Of a DNA stretch of 64,000 nt, positions 11,346 to 23,208 are shown piece by piece. The notes beneath the pieces are model-generated. The model had not been told where the DNA came from. It saw only the letters and a list, made by a program, of their open reading frames with translations, and made no database searches. The stretch's first letter is position 1; each line of letters begins with the position of its first letter. The stretch is from Hofstenia miamia. Lineage: Eukaryota; Xenacoelomorpha; Acoela; Hofsteniidae. The stretch spans positions 190,305 through 254,304 of the forward strand of contig CABFPE010000496.1 in NCBI GenBank assembly GCA_900660155.1, read 5' to 3'. Both the position numbers and the translations under genes were made by a program.

Positions 11346-12254
11346 AATACGATTATAAGTAAGGAATATTGAATGAAAAAATAAGAAAAATCTGCATAAT
11401 CAAATTAACAAGCAGCACTATAAATTTGGTTTGCTTAACAACGGCTCGTTGATAAGTCTGGTTCTGTAAAACCACTCAAACCCATGGGATTTACTGGCCT
11501 CCGCCCTACTGGATCTGAAACCATGGATTTCAAAATTTTTCTTAAGATTAATCAAAACAAAAGAATGCCAAGAGACCAATGGCAATATCAGACCAGAAAA
11601 TTTGATGGGATAGAGATGAGTCCATACTCAATGGGACTGAAATCAATAAAATTCTGGTCTCGATGAGCCTTAGTCATTAAAAGTTATTGGAATATATGGA
11701 AATTTATGGAAAAATATGGAAATGTTTTTTAAAACAGTTGTACATAGAAAAAATTGTAAGAAAATACGAAAAGTATTAAATTGAAATATTGATTAACATT
11801 AAATAACATTGGCAGCAATATAAAAATTTTGAATATCAAATTTGTTTGAAATCTAGTTATTATATAAGCAAACAACTATTATAAGAAATATTTTAATAAA
11901 TTTTTATAAAGGAAAATTAAGAAGTTTTTCAAATAAGATATTTTATCTGATATTGATAATATTGTGTTGAATCCAGCTTTATTAGTAATAGAACATCGTT
12001 TATATCAACAACCATGTTATGTTAAATGTTGCTTTTAATAAAACAGAAATCATATTTAATAAAATAATAATGTATGTAGAGTAAATGAGTAGATTTATAT
12101 TACAAATATGAACAAAAACCAGGAAAATATAATCGAAATAATGTTATTACGAAAAAGTAATTAATTGGAATGCAAAAATGACGAAAGAATTTGCTTATAA
12201 TCTCATTCGCAATCAACTTCAAATCAATGAAGGACGTCCATAATAAAACTCAGT
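11346..12254. other. No supported gene
   Basis: AT-rich sequence between the repeat and the stop codon of the minus-strand oxidoreductase gene. It presumably includes that gene's 3' untranslated region. Low-complexity runs of GGAAATTTATGGAAAAATATGG type occur near 11695-11730. Confidence 0.45.
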
Positions 12255-12920
12255 CTAATACCTTAAAATTGAATAACAAACACGCATGGCAGAAGTCACA
12301 GCTGCTTCCTGTAGAGGGACAGTACGGCCAACATAAGATCCACAAAGCCATACATGACTTTTAATACCATCATAGTTGACGAGTTTGTCAATAATCGATT
12401 CACTTTTCTTGTTAACTAAAGGTCTTGTGTAATGGTGAATTGCAATTAGGTTTTTGGTGTCCTTTTCATCAAAGTTTATAGTTTGAAAAATAGGCGAATT
12501 TCCAATATTACGGTTAAAATAATTCATATAAAGTGAAAAGTAATGTTTGTCAGTGTTTATCCGTCGAGTATAACAGTATAACTTCCAGTCATTGCGATTA
12601 CCACTGGGCATGTAAGACTCATCACGATGAATGCCGACAGTTGTGTTGACAATGGGGACTTCACCAATTAACTGAGAAAGTTGTGCAGATTTCGAGGAGT
12701 GACTCAACAAACGACTTGCAATGTGGGCTTCAGTAGCAATGATGATGTCGTCGAAACATTGCTCTAGCTGTTTACCATCTGTGGTTGTATAATGGACTGT
12801 GGGCATATTTTGGGAAGTGGCTGATGAATTTGATACAAAATCTACTGCAACTCCCAAATTACTCTCTCGTGAATGCGCAGTCAAAATCTTAGACACGACC
12901 TCTATTCCAATACCAGAAAC
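12255..12920 (-). CDS. FAD-dependent oxidoreductase, last exon
   Basis: This exon encodes residues 469-689. Its acceptor reads TTTGTTTAG before GTTTCTGG, phase 0, and it matches the donor of the exon at 18361. The protein continues as VSGIGIEVVSKIL, the part of the fold that usually reads 'G-G-x-x-x-V-V-x-x-L', then substrate-domain strands. It ends with HVWLCGSYVG at about residues 657-666, then a P-x-x-E-x-A segment at about 670-675. That is the conserved C-terminal FAD-contact motif of flavin amine-oxidase-like proteins, and the stop is at 12255-12257. The length and ending are complete for this family. The substrate cannot be told from the sequence. Confidence 0.85.
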   Translation of the reverse strand, partial: VSGIGIEVVSKILTAHSRESNLGVAVDFVSNSSATSQNMPTVHYTTTDGKQLEQCFDDIIIATEAHIASRLLSHSSKSAQLSQLIGEVPIVNTTVGIHRDESYMPSGNRNDWKLYCYTRRINTDKHYFSLYMNYFNRNIGNSPIFQTINFDEKDTKNLIAIHHYTRPLVNKKSESIIDKLVNYDGIKSHVWLCGSYVGRTVPLQEAAVTSAMRVCYSILRY

Positions 12921-14408
12921 CTAAACAAACAAGTGTCACATAAGTCAGGCTTGGCGTACATATCAGGGTAGCGCAACAAAAATACATTGAGTTTCGATTT
13001 TAAACGGAACATCTATAATTGAAAACCACAGTGTTTTATCATTGTAATTGATGTTTGCAGACAATTTCTAAGACACTGCATACATCTAGTATAGCAGACC
13101 CCATGAACAATTAAGTCCTCATTGATATGTGGGTCCGGCTTAACACATTTCCAAATTAACAATGCATCAAAAATTAACAATAAAGTAAAAAAAATTGAAA
13201 TTTGCGCACCACAATGAAATGTTGCATAGGAATATTATGAAATTAAATAGCTGTAACAAATATTTCAAATAGTCTGATGAGAAGACTTTGGTGGTTATAT
13301 GGTTTAAAGCTTTCATTTAATCATAAAATGAAATTTTATACTTGAACACGTTTGCCAGACCTTTGCAATTCTTTTGCGAATATAAAAAGGTAAAAAGTCC
13401 AAAACGGTTTTGCCAAAACTATAAACAACACTTCTAATAAAGCCAACTAAAATATATTAGGCCATTTTTATTAAATCAGAAATCAATCCATGTTATGGTT
13501 AGCTTAAAATATTTACAGATTGCTAAAGGCAAAATGCAATTGTAGACATGCCCACGGGGTTACCGTCGATCTGCATCCAGATGTGGATCGATTTGATTCA
13601 TGGATATCCACTGGATATAAATCAGAAGAGTTACTTTATGGGTATCAATGGATCATGATGGATCAAGAATAAAGGCTAATAGATTTGCTCATCTTTATGG
13701 TGAAAGAGTTTAAAATGAACAATGAAAAACTCACCACCAACTTTTGTACAAATCTGGCAATATTATAGACGTGTACCAACCACATTACACCATTATTTAT
13801 GCCTGGAACAATAATTAAAATATTAAGCCATGAGAGACATGTACAATTTTCTGTACTTTGTTATATTTGTTCATCTATGCAAACAATATTAAAAATTAGC
13901 AAAAATATACAAAAACAGTAGTGAAACGACATACACGATAAAAAAACAAATTTAACATAACCTCTTAGCATATGAATTTAGAAAAGAAATATATTTAGTA
14001 TTTGCTAGTATATAACTGATGTTCATTCAGCGGCCCAAATTCGTCTAAGCGCACTGCCAAACATCTTATTAGCATTTATAAACTAATTTACTTGCTACCT
14101 AATCCGATTTTTTAGCTTAGTTGTCAAAACCGGTCCGACAATTTTGGCCAGGATGGACTTGTGGTACGATTCTGGTAGACTTATACCCTTTAGCAATTTG
14201 TAAAATGAAGTTATGAAATTAATAACGTTAGTCAGTGGAAGATATCTAACGTAAACTTCCAAATAGACAATCATATCAGCTGTGCTTTCAAACCTTTAAA
14301 CTATTTCCATTGGAACAGTATATTTGCTGATGCAGGATATCCACGAATTCATCATCATCTGTAAAAAATGTTCATAAAAAACTATTTCTTGGAAAAAAAT
14401 CATTAAGT

Positions 14409-14606
14409 ATCATTAAAAGTTATTAAATACAAGTACTTGAATAAAAATTGCCCAAGAAGATCTCTAATAATTATTAGAGATCTTCTTGGGCAATTTTTAT
14501 TTAAGTACTTGTATTTAATAACTTTTAATGATCTTAGTTTGATGATACTGACAATGTCAGTCAATTATAATTGACTGACATTGTCAGTATCATCAAACTA
14601 AGATCA
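14409..14606. repeat. Two abutting near-perfect palindromes
   Basis: Palindrome 1 spans 14409-14532, centre between 14470 and 14471, 62-bp arms with one mismatch. Palindrome 2 spans 14529-14606, centre between 14567 and 14568, 39-bp perfect arms. They overlap by four bases (TGAT). There is no spacer at either centre. Such spacerless arms are unstable in cells and in cloning. They may be recent template-switch products or artefacts of amplification or assembly. Confidence 0.9.
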
Positions 14607-16724
14607 ATAGCATAACAAACATCATTTTTTTTGTAAAAATGACTAAAATGAACTAAAACTATTACCGCATTCAACAAAGAATTCCTAAAACATTTAAATT
14701 TAAATTTCTAAATGCGATATGGATTTAATTATTTTAACATGTTAAACTAAATAAAGTAAGATAAGCGGTTAAACAGGCGCGGCTTCACGATTTATAAAAC
14801 GGGGGCATTTTTCTGACAACAAAATTCTACATAGAGTAAAATGATAACAAGTAAATACAAAGCCATGTAGGACTATGCTGTAAAAAATAATCACATTTTT
14901 CATACCAAATCGATCAATAACATCATTTAATGTCAATGCTTAGAGTTTTGTGTATTTACAAGATGAACTCAAAAATGGCTTTAATAAACGCAAAACTGAA
15001 AAGGTAGAGGCGCTTAGCTTCAGAATCGAATACAGATACAGCATCACTGGGTACGATTGAGTTGTCCAATGGACAATTCCATTATAACTCAACAAATTTT
15101 AGAATATATTTCGGAGACACCTTCTTTAAATCCTTTGATTTCTTCATATTGTAATCCAAGCTATTCAAATAGGGTAAATTTTAAATTTAAGAGTTCTAAC
15201 TACCATCGTTTAAAGACTACAGCCATTTATAGATCATGAGATTCATTCTCTGATGTTATGGCAATGTTGAAAATCAAAAAATAAACATTTTTGGAAATTA
15301 TTAATTGGAACCCTATAAATAGATTTTTGTAGTTTAATAAATTAATGGATGATTGACTTTTACAATAGATTATTGCAAATTCTGCCAATAATTTGAAAGA
15401 AAATAATAGATAAAAAATCATAGTATATTAACTAGTTTGGTATTAATAAAAATCAATATATAACACATAAAAGTTTTTCAAAGAAAAATCATCGCTGTGA
15501 GATAACAAAACAAGGTTACTTGTGATCCATACTTCTATTAGCACTAATTGTTTTAGAAAATCAAAATCACTAATGGCAAACTTGGTTCTGTCATAGTTAG
15601 CTTATGTAAATGCTGTGATCATAGCTTAATTTCTTTAGGTTTGACATCACAAGATGAGGTGCTCGACAGACTATCACAGTGGTACGAAATAAGGTTAATG
15701 TTAAGCCTTCAACATACAAAAAACGATGAATTGGGTGGAGATCCACTCCAAAGCCAATGCTATTTAAATTAACTAGAGAGAACAATAATGCTTCTCAAGC
15801 CGGGACTTTATATATTTCAGCAAATAATTGGCAATTTTCCTTCTCGAGCAGTGCATTAATCGATATTTTAAAGTATTAAATAAATAAAATAATTTCCAAT
15901 TATTGAAATAATTGCAATGTCAATTTAATATTGTCTCTAACTGCAGACATAGAGTGGAACTAATACTTAGTATATATTATGTACACAGGGGCTTTCCAAC
16001 GGAGGGAATATCTTCGTGAATAACCAAAAGCGGGGCGAAGCTCCCAAAAATTTGGAAAATATTGACATTCGACGTTAAGAAATGCATTTTTACCGAATTT
16101 TTTTATTTAATCAGTCAAAGGAAATTTTGATAATCTGACAGGGGACATTCTACCACGCTTCTCTTGCGTACCCCACAAGCTATAGGCAAATATTTCATGA
16201 GGAATGGAAGCATCTCGGTTGAGGGGAGGGGGAGACGTTATTTGCAGAAATATATTTGCTTTGACTCTTATTATTTTCAAAACTTAACGCTTTTTTTGCT
16301 ATCATTGCATAAGCATAATAAAAACAGTTTATATTTTTTGATTTCCAGCTGTTTGTGATCTGGCTTTTGTGTGAAAAATTCACAAAGATAAGAAAATAAC
16401 AAACAAACTGTATTATACGATATAAAAATTTTAGAATCCCTTCGCAATTCCCAGATAATGATAGAAATTTAGTAATTCTAACGCTTCAGCTGTTACTGGA
16501 TCTAATTAACACTGCAGAAAAGAAGCCTCTCCCTGATTGAGCTAAATAAATTCGAAATGCAAGCATATACAATTTATTTTGTATGTATTTTCTAGAAAGC
16601 CAATAGGATGCCATTAGTAACGGAAATATCACAAACCTTCTAGAATGAGAAGTCACAATTAGGGCTACTATGTGATGGCTGACATATTTTAGAATCTATT
16701 TGAAATAAGTCAGCATCGACATTC

Positions 16725-17020
16725 AATCCAGAATCATAAATGCGTTTGTGACCAGACGTATTCATGCATGTGATGCCTTAATTTATTTATATTATTTCCT
16801 TCTGACCCTATTCTACATTAGCATGTTTATTGAATTTTTTCGCCCTCTAAGTGGATATTATTCTATTTCATTCTATTTTAAAGGAAAGTGAAGGTAATAA
16901 ACATAAAATTCATAAGCGCTATAAGCGAAAGAACAAAAGCGCAAGCGGTGATAACTGCAAGTTGAAAAAGCGAAAGCGAAAATGTATTAAGCGATCAATT
17001 CACTGTTGCATGCATCTCCT
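16725..17020. repeat. Dispersed repeat with basic exon-like core, copy 1
   Basis: The segment shares CATTCAATCCAGAATCATA at its start and AGCGATCAATTCACTG at its end with a second copy at about 63263-63920, same orientation. The core reads as a strongly basic peptide (SASGDNCKLKKRKRK here, SASDDKHKLKKRK in the other copy) after a pyrimidine-rich stretch. It could be a duplicated exon encoding a nuclear-localisation-like stretch, or an A/G-rich repeat that happens to be open. No host gene was found. Confidence 0.5.
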
Positions 17021-18360
17021 TTTGGCAAAATGTTAAAGTTTTATTGATTTGCAGTTTCAAACACGAAGAACACAGTCTTTAGTTCCATTCGAGATTAACA
17101 GAAAATGGTTAAAATGGGACTCCCCATAATCAAGTAATTTCTAAAACTAGTTCTTATAAAAGTTTGCCCATTTCTTAGTTAGATAGGTCTTGATCTTAGA
17201 ATAAATTTAATGTCTCATGACATGATCTTGACCTATTTTGGTCATAAAATAGTAAACATGTTCACGAAAATGGCAATTTTCAAAAAATGATATCAGTAAA
17301 ATGTGTATACATATACATGTATATAGCCTTAAAATTCATAAACCTTCCTCTAGGTCCTGAACTGGGATCTCAGCAAAATAATGTCGAGTTATATGTTTAT
17401 TGTGATTTTTAAGAGTTACTAGTTTTCGCAAAAATTTTCTCTTTCTTGTGACCTTAGCCTTCAATGTGACATTGGACGTAATTATTTTGCTTAGATTTTA
17501 ATTCAGGATCTAGATAGTGCATCTGGGAATATACCTTTCAAAAACTTCAGCAAATCAATTGAAAATATCTAGAGTAATTATTTTTGAAGTTTTCGAAATT
17601 CGAAAAAACACATTTTAAAATAAAAATCATGTTTTTGTAATGTTTTTAAATTATGCGATAAATTTCGTAGGCAAAAAATGTCTCTATGCTAAACTATTCA
17701 ATAAAATTGTATAATTGTATATATTTGAGGGGCATGAGCGAAAAGAAAGAATACTTTGTTTTTAGGAACTGTTGCTACGTAAAAAGTTGCTGAATTTGAC
17801 TATCAAATATGTTGTTTCTTGGTTCAAAAAGGTAGATACCGTACCAATACATTTATGACCAAAAACGAATTTCAATAATTTTTTCAAAATTTGGACTTTG
17901 ATGAGGGGATCCCACCTTAAAGCACTTCCAGGCAATAAATAAATCAGAGAATGATTGGCAAATAAATTTCTCCAGCGCTAAAAGGGGATTTTCCACATTA
18001 CCATTTTAATCCCAATGGTCGATGCAGTCACTTTCAAATATGTATGAAACTAACAGTGAGATACGCATGAGGTCAAGTTAAGAGGCTGCAACCGCAAGAA
18101 GGTATACATTTAGACGCAATAAAAATAGAATTTTCGAACAATTCCAGGCTCTAAAGTCTAAAGTTCGTTCATGACTGTAATATTCAATTTCCATTGAGTA
18201 AAAAGCATTTCCAGATCTCCAGGCATCGCCGAGCACCCTGACAAAGGCGTGAACATAGAGACTTACATATTAGAGGCTAGAAAATAGTTTATTTGTGTTA
18301 AAAATTTAGACAAAATTTAATAAAACCAAAGAAAATCATATGAATTAAATTAAAACTAAC

Positions 18361-19764
18361 CTTATAATGGCGTTCGTTTACACATGCTAGATATTCAGCA
18401 ATAATATCCATTGGATATTCTTCAACTTCCTTAAAGGAGCAAGTAAGAGCTGTTGCTAGATGTGGATAGATAAACGATTCTAATGTTTGAGTACACTGCC
18501 AACTAAAAGATGAAATGTACTCGCCAACACTATAATGCTTTAATCGATCAGCAAATCCATCAATGTAAAGATTTACTAAGAGCCACAGAAATCGCAAATT
18601 TTCAGCAAAACAGTACTCAGATAAACTGGTAGGATACGGAATACCAGCAAACAGTGAAAATGGAAAACGTACGTTAGTTACGATTAACTTATACTTAATT
18701 CCTGCCCAGTCATACAATCCTACCAAATTTGGATAAAACCGTTTATTGAACGAACGTGGAGGGGCTTCAATAGTAAATGAATTCGATTCTTCATTCTTTA
18801 CATTTACGCAATTAACGTGAAAACCATAATTTTTCGAAGACTCAAAAATTGTAACATTGCAAGTTGGTGACAACACACCAGCACAAGTAAGACCAGCAAT
18901 CCCACCACCAATTATACAGACATTTTTTCTGAATTTTGCCTCGCCTTCAGCTAATTGTAGTAAAGATTCAACATTAAAAGCTTTTCTTACAGAAGTTGAG
19001 TAGTCATCAAGAACTATGTGCAATAAAATTGAAGAGATTGGAGAAAAAACTGAAACGAAACTAACGCACAAAATTTGCAAAGAAAATCCATTCTGCAAAC
19101 AATATGTAATTACTGCAAATGTCTCAAATACACTTGAATTAACAAACGTTTTAGTTAAAATATAATGCTTATGGAATGTAAATAAAAACGTAACAAACAC
19201 GAGGAGAACATATTTTTGTCGTTGAGATTTTGAAGAAATACAAGCAAGTGGCGGTAAGGCAGTGATAACCAATCCAGAAGCAAAATTCTTCATGACAATA
19301 ACGCCTGATATTAAAATATAAAAAAGTTTGAAATGCCAGGTCACTGTGTACAATTGGATAACTAAACCACCAATGAACAAAATGCACATATAAATGCAAG
19401 CTAAGTTGTTGACATAGAGCGGTTGCCGAGCAAGAGTTTGAGTTAGTGTGTTTTTATTGTGAGAAGATGAAATCAGCAAATATATTGAAAGAGCGACAAC
19501 AGGAGATGCCGAAAATGATAATATAATTGCCCATATATGACACATTCGACAAGTGCTGCGTTTATCAGAGCATATAATAAACGTCACAATAGAACACATG
19601 ATGCAATCCATTTCCCCGTAAAAGTTTCCTGAAAAAGCAATGATGCAGCATTGCAGGACAATGTATATGATCCATGAAGTAAGCCTATTTTCAGCATAGA
19701 ACCTGCCATAAGAAATCAACTGATGGCCCACAAAAAGGCTAAGGGGGATAGAAATAACCAACAT
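18361..19764 (-). CDS. Membrane-anchored FAD-dependent oxidoreductase, first coding exon
   Basis: This exon encodes residues 1-468 of a 689-residue protein. Residues 1 to about 255 are strongly hydrophobic with about six to eight likely membrane segments (for example 30-47, 75-98, 120-140, 145-170, 212-250). A Rossmann FAD motif VCIIGGGIAGL follows at about 282-292, then the acidic strand end TIFESS at about 305-310, and YGFH at 313-316 in place of the usual GGH. RFYPNLVGLYDWAGI at about 342-356 matches the YPNL-x-x-L block of predicted NAD/FAD proteins found with cyclopropane-fatty-acid synthases. The start is the first ATG after an upstream in-frame stop. A 5' non-coding exon is possible because ATTATTATAG directly precedes the ATG. 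Reaction and partner are unknown. Confidence 0.8.
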
Positions 19765-20310
19765 TCTATAATAATCAAATTCAACATGTTAGAAACATTA
19801 TTCATGTTAGTTAGTACAAAATTTATGATAGAAGTGGAATTGTAAAGATACTAATTCAACAAATTGGTATTCAATACTGAATAAGTGCACAAGCATTTAG
19901 TCAATTTTCACATAAATTGTAAATATCCTGATAGTAGTTTCAAAAAACTCAATGTAGTCGACAATTTGTATTAACAAGTTCAAAAATTGAATAGATTTGA
20001 ACAAATTGATAATTAATCATTACAAAGAATGGACCAATATAAATCTAAAATAGCAATTTTGGTAGGAGTTTTTAAGAAAATTTTGTTTTATAAATGATGA
20101 TAATCTGTAATATGAACAAAGAAATAATATTTAAACAAAAAGCAACAACTTTGGTTAAACAGTTTTTGAGAAAGAAAATCATTTAATGACTTACAACTAA
20201 ATAAAATTATTCAATAATTGTCAATAAAATAACAGGTAAGAGCGAAAATACAAAATTAGGTAGCAACAAAATTGGAATATTTCAATTCTTGTCAACTAAG
20301 AATCAAACAC
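18943..20310. repeat. Source-type copy of a 1.37-kb segment also inside a retrotransposon
   Basis: This segment covers part of the oxidoreductase exon and 0.55 kb upstream of it. It reappears in the same orientation in two overlapping contig ends at 31084-31750 (matching 18943-19609) and 31752-32875 (matching 19187-20310). There are no indels and only scattered substitutions. It stops abruptly at AATCAAACAC on the upstream side and at GCCTTCAGC on the exon side. Confidence 0.9.
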
Positions 20311-20978
20311 GAGTAGTTAGAATTATTTCGGATCCATATATGGACCATATTTTAAATTATACAATTATATCCCCTTTTTAACTGTTTTTAATCAATTTTT
20401 TGCATTTTTTATCAAAGCAGATTTTTTGCAACCGCCCCCAGAATTTCCTGCAGCCACATTAATTTCAGTGCTTTAATTATTTCACTCAATATATTAAATA
20501 TTTATTTAGAAAATTATAAATTATACTTTTCGTTTAACAATAAATAAATCTAAATAACCAATATACATTCAAGCGGTTTATAATAAGTATATAACTATAT
20601 TTTTATAAATTACAAGTTAATGCAAAAGGGTATAGTTTAAAAATAGGATTCTCCATTCTGTGAAAAAGATATAAATGCCGAAAATTATATTTGATTATTA
20701 ATACTTTTCAATTCGTGAAATATGCATGAAAAACCTGATAGGAAGATTTCAGATTAAAATCTACATCTTTTTACATGATAATTTGTTAAAACCTTATATT
20801 AAAATACATTGATGAGAATGAAAGGTGAATACCTTTTTGATAGAACATTCTTTTTAGTGAAGGAATCCTATTATTTGTAAGCTCTTTGAGCATTAATAAG
20901 GACTCACCCTTCAACATTTCCAGAAATAATATATTATGTTGGGTGGCTTCTTCTGCTCTATTTCGTGAACCAGTTTAG
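19765..20978. other. Upstream region of the oxidoreductase gene
   Basis: No gene seen. It should hold the promoter or 5' untranslated sequence of the minus-strand oxidoreductase gene, but no core promoter element stands out in this AT-rich DNA. Confidence 0.4.
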
Positions 20979-22770
20979 GGTAGGTCTGAAATACGAAAGG
21001 TAAATTTGTAAACAAAAATACGAAAGGGAGATGTGACATGTTAGAAATAAGCATGTCAATATATAATTTCATCTGAATCTGAACTGGCAACTATCTTACT
21101 AGCAATTATTGAAGTGTCAATTATGTTTAATATTAACTGTTTTAATCATCTATAACTTATTCATTATGCATTTGATTTTATTTTCTAGTAATTTATTGTT
21201 TTTATGAAGATTAGTCATTTTTTGTTAATACATAGTATGCTAATAATATATGAAAGGGAGTGATTTTTCCATTTTTGCTTTGTATATGATATTTTTTTGG
21301 AAATTCTACTCATTTTTTACGCTTACTACCTTATCATATTTCTGGACAGTTCTAATTTTCATCTTCCTTTCACTAAATTACTAAAATATGAAAGGGAGCT
21401 CATTCTTTGCAAATATACTGAACTTTCAAATTATTTAATTTATTGCATTTTTCATTGTTTCCTTAATATTTATTGAAATTGTTGTATTTTTTATCATTTT
21501 TCTAGTTTTTATCTACCTTTCACTAAATTAATAAAATATGAAAGGGAGTTAATTTATGGTAATTTCAATGAATTCTTCAAATATTTAAGAATGGCAATGT
21601 AATTTAATGCAATTTTTATTGTTTTCTATATTTATTTTTGAGATTTCACTGTGTTTTTCATAGTTATACTAGAGCTCATCTTCCTTTCACTAAATTACTA
21701 AAATACAAAAGGGAGTTAAGGCAAGACTAAAAAACCCATACACATAAAAGACGTTATTGTTTTTCCTTTTTTGTTTAATTGTAATATTTTTCAACTGTTG
21801 TACATTACCCTTAGTATACATTTTATGTGCCTTTTCAATAGTGTAAATAAGGTAATAGATTGTTTGTGGATTCGTGTTGTGTGGAACACTAACATCTTGC
21901 ATGGTAAGATACAGGTTCAACTCCTGTTGAGTCCCTAGCATAAAATATTTCAATAGCTTATTCAAACACATTGGAATCAAACCAATGACCTGTTAGAGGC
22001 ATGGCACTCCTTCACTGTTCAGATTTTATTTCAATGTATTAGTAACCTATATTTTTAGTAATTTACTGAAAGAAAGATTAGTTCTGGAAAAACTATTTAA
22101 AAAATACAAAGAAGTCACTATGAAAAAAGACGAAAACAACTGAGAATGTATTAAAGTGAATTATAATTTGAAAATATTTAAAAATTTATCGTAATTACCA
22201 TACATTAACTCCCTTTCATATTTTAGTAATTTAGTGAAAGGAAGATAAAAACTAGGAAAATGATGAAAAATACAACAAAATCTCAATAAATATTAAGGAA
22301 AACGATGAAAAATGCAATAAATTTAATAATTATCATTAAATAATTCGAAAGTTCAGAGTATTTGCAAAGAATTAGCTCCCTTTCATATTTTAGTAATTTT
22401 ACAAAAGTAGATAAAACTTTGAATAATCATGAAAAATATGATAAATTAGTAAAGAAAAAATGAAAAAATAAATTTAACTTTAAACAAATCAAATATGCAA
22501 AGTAAAAAGTATTTTATAATGCTACAATATATTAATGAAATACAGCTAATTTTTGTAAAAAAACATTAAATTTAATAGAAAATGAAAGCAAATGCATTAT
22601 GAATAAATTTTAAGGTACTAAAATAGTTAATATTAAACATAACTGATAAATAACTTTACATTTGAATAATTTCTTGTAAATTTAAAAATGACATGCTCAT
22701 TTCTAACATGTCGCATCTCCCTTTTGTATTATTGTTACAAATTTTCCTTTTATATTTTAGACCCACTGCC
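20979..22770. mobile_element. Foldback element with multi-repeat inverted arms
   Basis: The first about 90 bp (GGTAGGTCTGAAATACG, later GGGAGATGTGACATG and AGAAATAAGCATGTC) are mirrored at the right end, with matching words TAGACCCACTGCC and GACATGCTCATTTC. Each arm also carries repeated units. TTTCACTAAATTACTAAAA followed by TATGAAAGGGAG occurs near 21369, 21515 and 21683, and its reverse complement near 22205 and 22372. A unique centre (about 21720-22030) separates the arms. This is the structure of a foldback transposon. No transposase is visible, and the minus-strand 96-codon frame at 21690-21980 is not recognisable. A direct copy of the terminal word follows at 22781. Confidence 0.75.
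21905..22010. other. Two convergent tRNA T-arm-like motifs
   Basis: On the plus strand, ACAGGTTCAACTCCTGT (about 21909-21925) is a perfect five-pair T-arm with the pol III B-box form GGTTCAACTCC. It follows an ATCTT/AAGAT hairpin with a seven-base loop. On the minus strand, ATTGGTTTGATTCCAAT (about 21970-21990) is another T-arm-like hairpin. Neither has a matching acceptor stem or a convincing A box. They may be remnants of tRNA-derived SINEs in the foldback core. Confidence 0.3.
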
Positions 22771-22780
22771 AGATTATTAT

Positions 22781-23191
22781 GGTGGGTCTAAAATACGAAA
22801 GAAAATTTTAATCAAGAGCTAAAAATCTTTGTATGAAGCTATCCTGGGCAACCTCATTGTCTTACTTTTGGACTTTTCATTTATTTCTAACAAATTCAAA
22901 CAGTTTTAGTTTATAGAAACAAAAACACAGTTAATTTAAGCTAAATATACATCAAATTAGTTATAATAATTTGTTCACTTGAAGAATTAAGCATCCAGCT
23001 CTCATACAAATTTTATTTAATAAAATACTTTGAATTATAAAAGTTAATTGTATGTCCCTTTTACTTTTATTTGAAATAATGTCTCTTTCTCATCTATTTT
23101 AAACAAATTTTTTTAAATAAATTTGCATTGTCAGTTTTAAGAAAGTGTTTGTCAGTTCTAAGTATATTATTGTTGCCAAAAAGTACCAACC
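22781..23191. mobile_element. Partial inverted copy of the hAT-like MITE
   Basis: The sequence from about 22802 to 23191 is the reverse complement of about 40211-40600. Shared words include ATTTTAATCAAGAGCT, GACATTATTT-type sequence, GAATTAAGCATCCAGC and the terminal AAAGTACCAACC. Only one end of the element is present. It is preceded at 22781-22801 by the foldback terminal word GGTGGGTCTAAAATACG, so it appears truncated by, or joined to, that element. Confidence 0.65.
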
Positions 23192-23208
23192 AACACCCTT
23201 CAAAAATA

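Larger units (their letters stand above)
12921..18360 (-). other. Intron of the oxidoreductase gene
   Basis: A 5440-bp phase-0 intron, with donor GTTAGT after an AAG codon at 18361 and acceptor TAG at 12921-12923. The reading frame joins exactly, as NERHYK then VSGIG, and no coding is missing between the two halves compared with bacterial relatives. The intron contains twin palindromes (14409-14606) and a dispersed repeat (16725-17020). The remaining short frames in it are not supported as genes. Confidence 0.75.

Noticed and set aside
13550-13690. GGATCGATT/GGATATCC word cluster as a regulatory array
   Set aside because: Only a loose cluster of ATCCA/GGAT words with no regular spacing; no family or site could be named.
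21690-21980. 96-codon minus-strand frame in the foldback centre
   Set aside because: No recognisable motif; it covers T-arm-like hairpins and one arm repeat, so chance is the simplest explanation.
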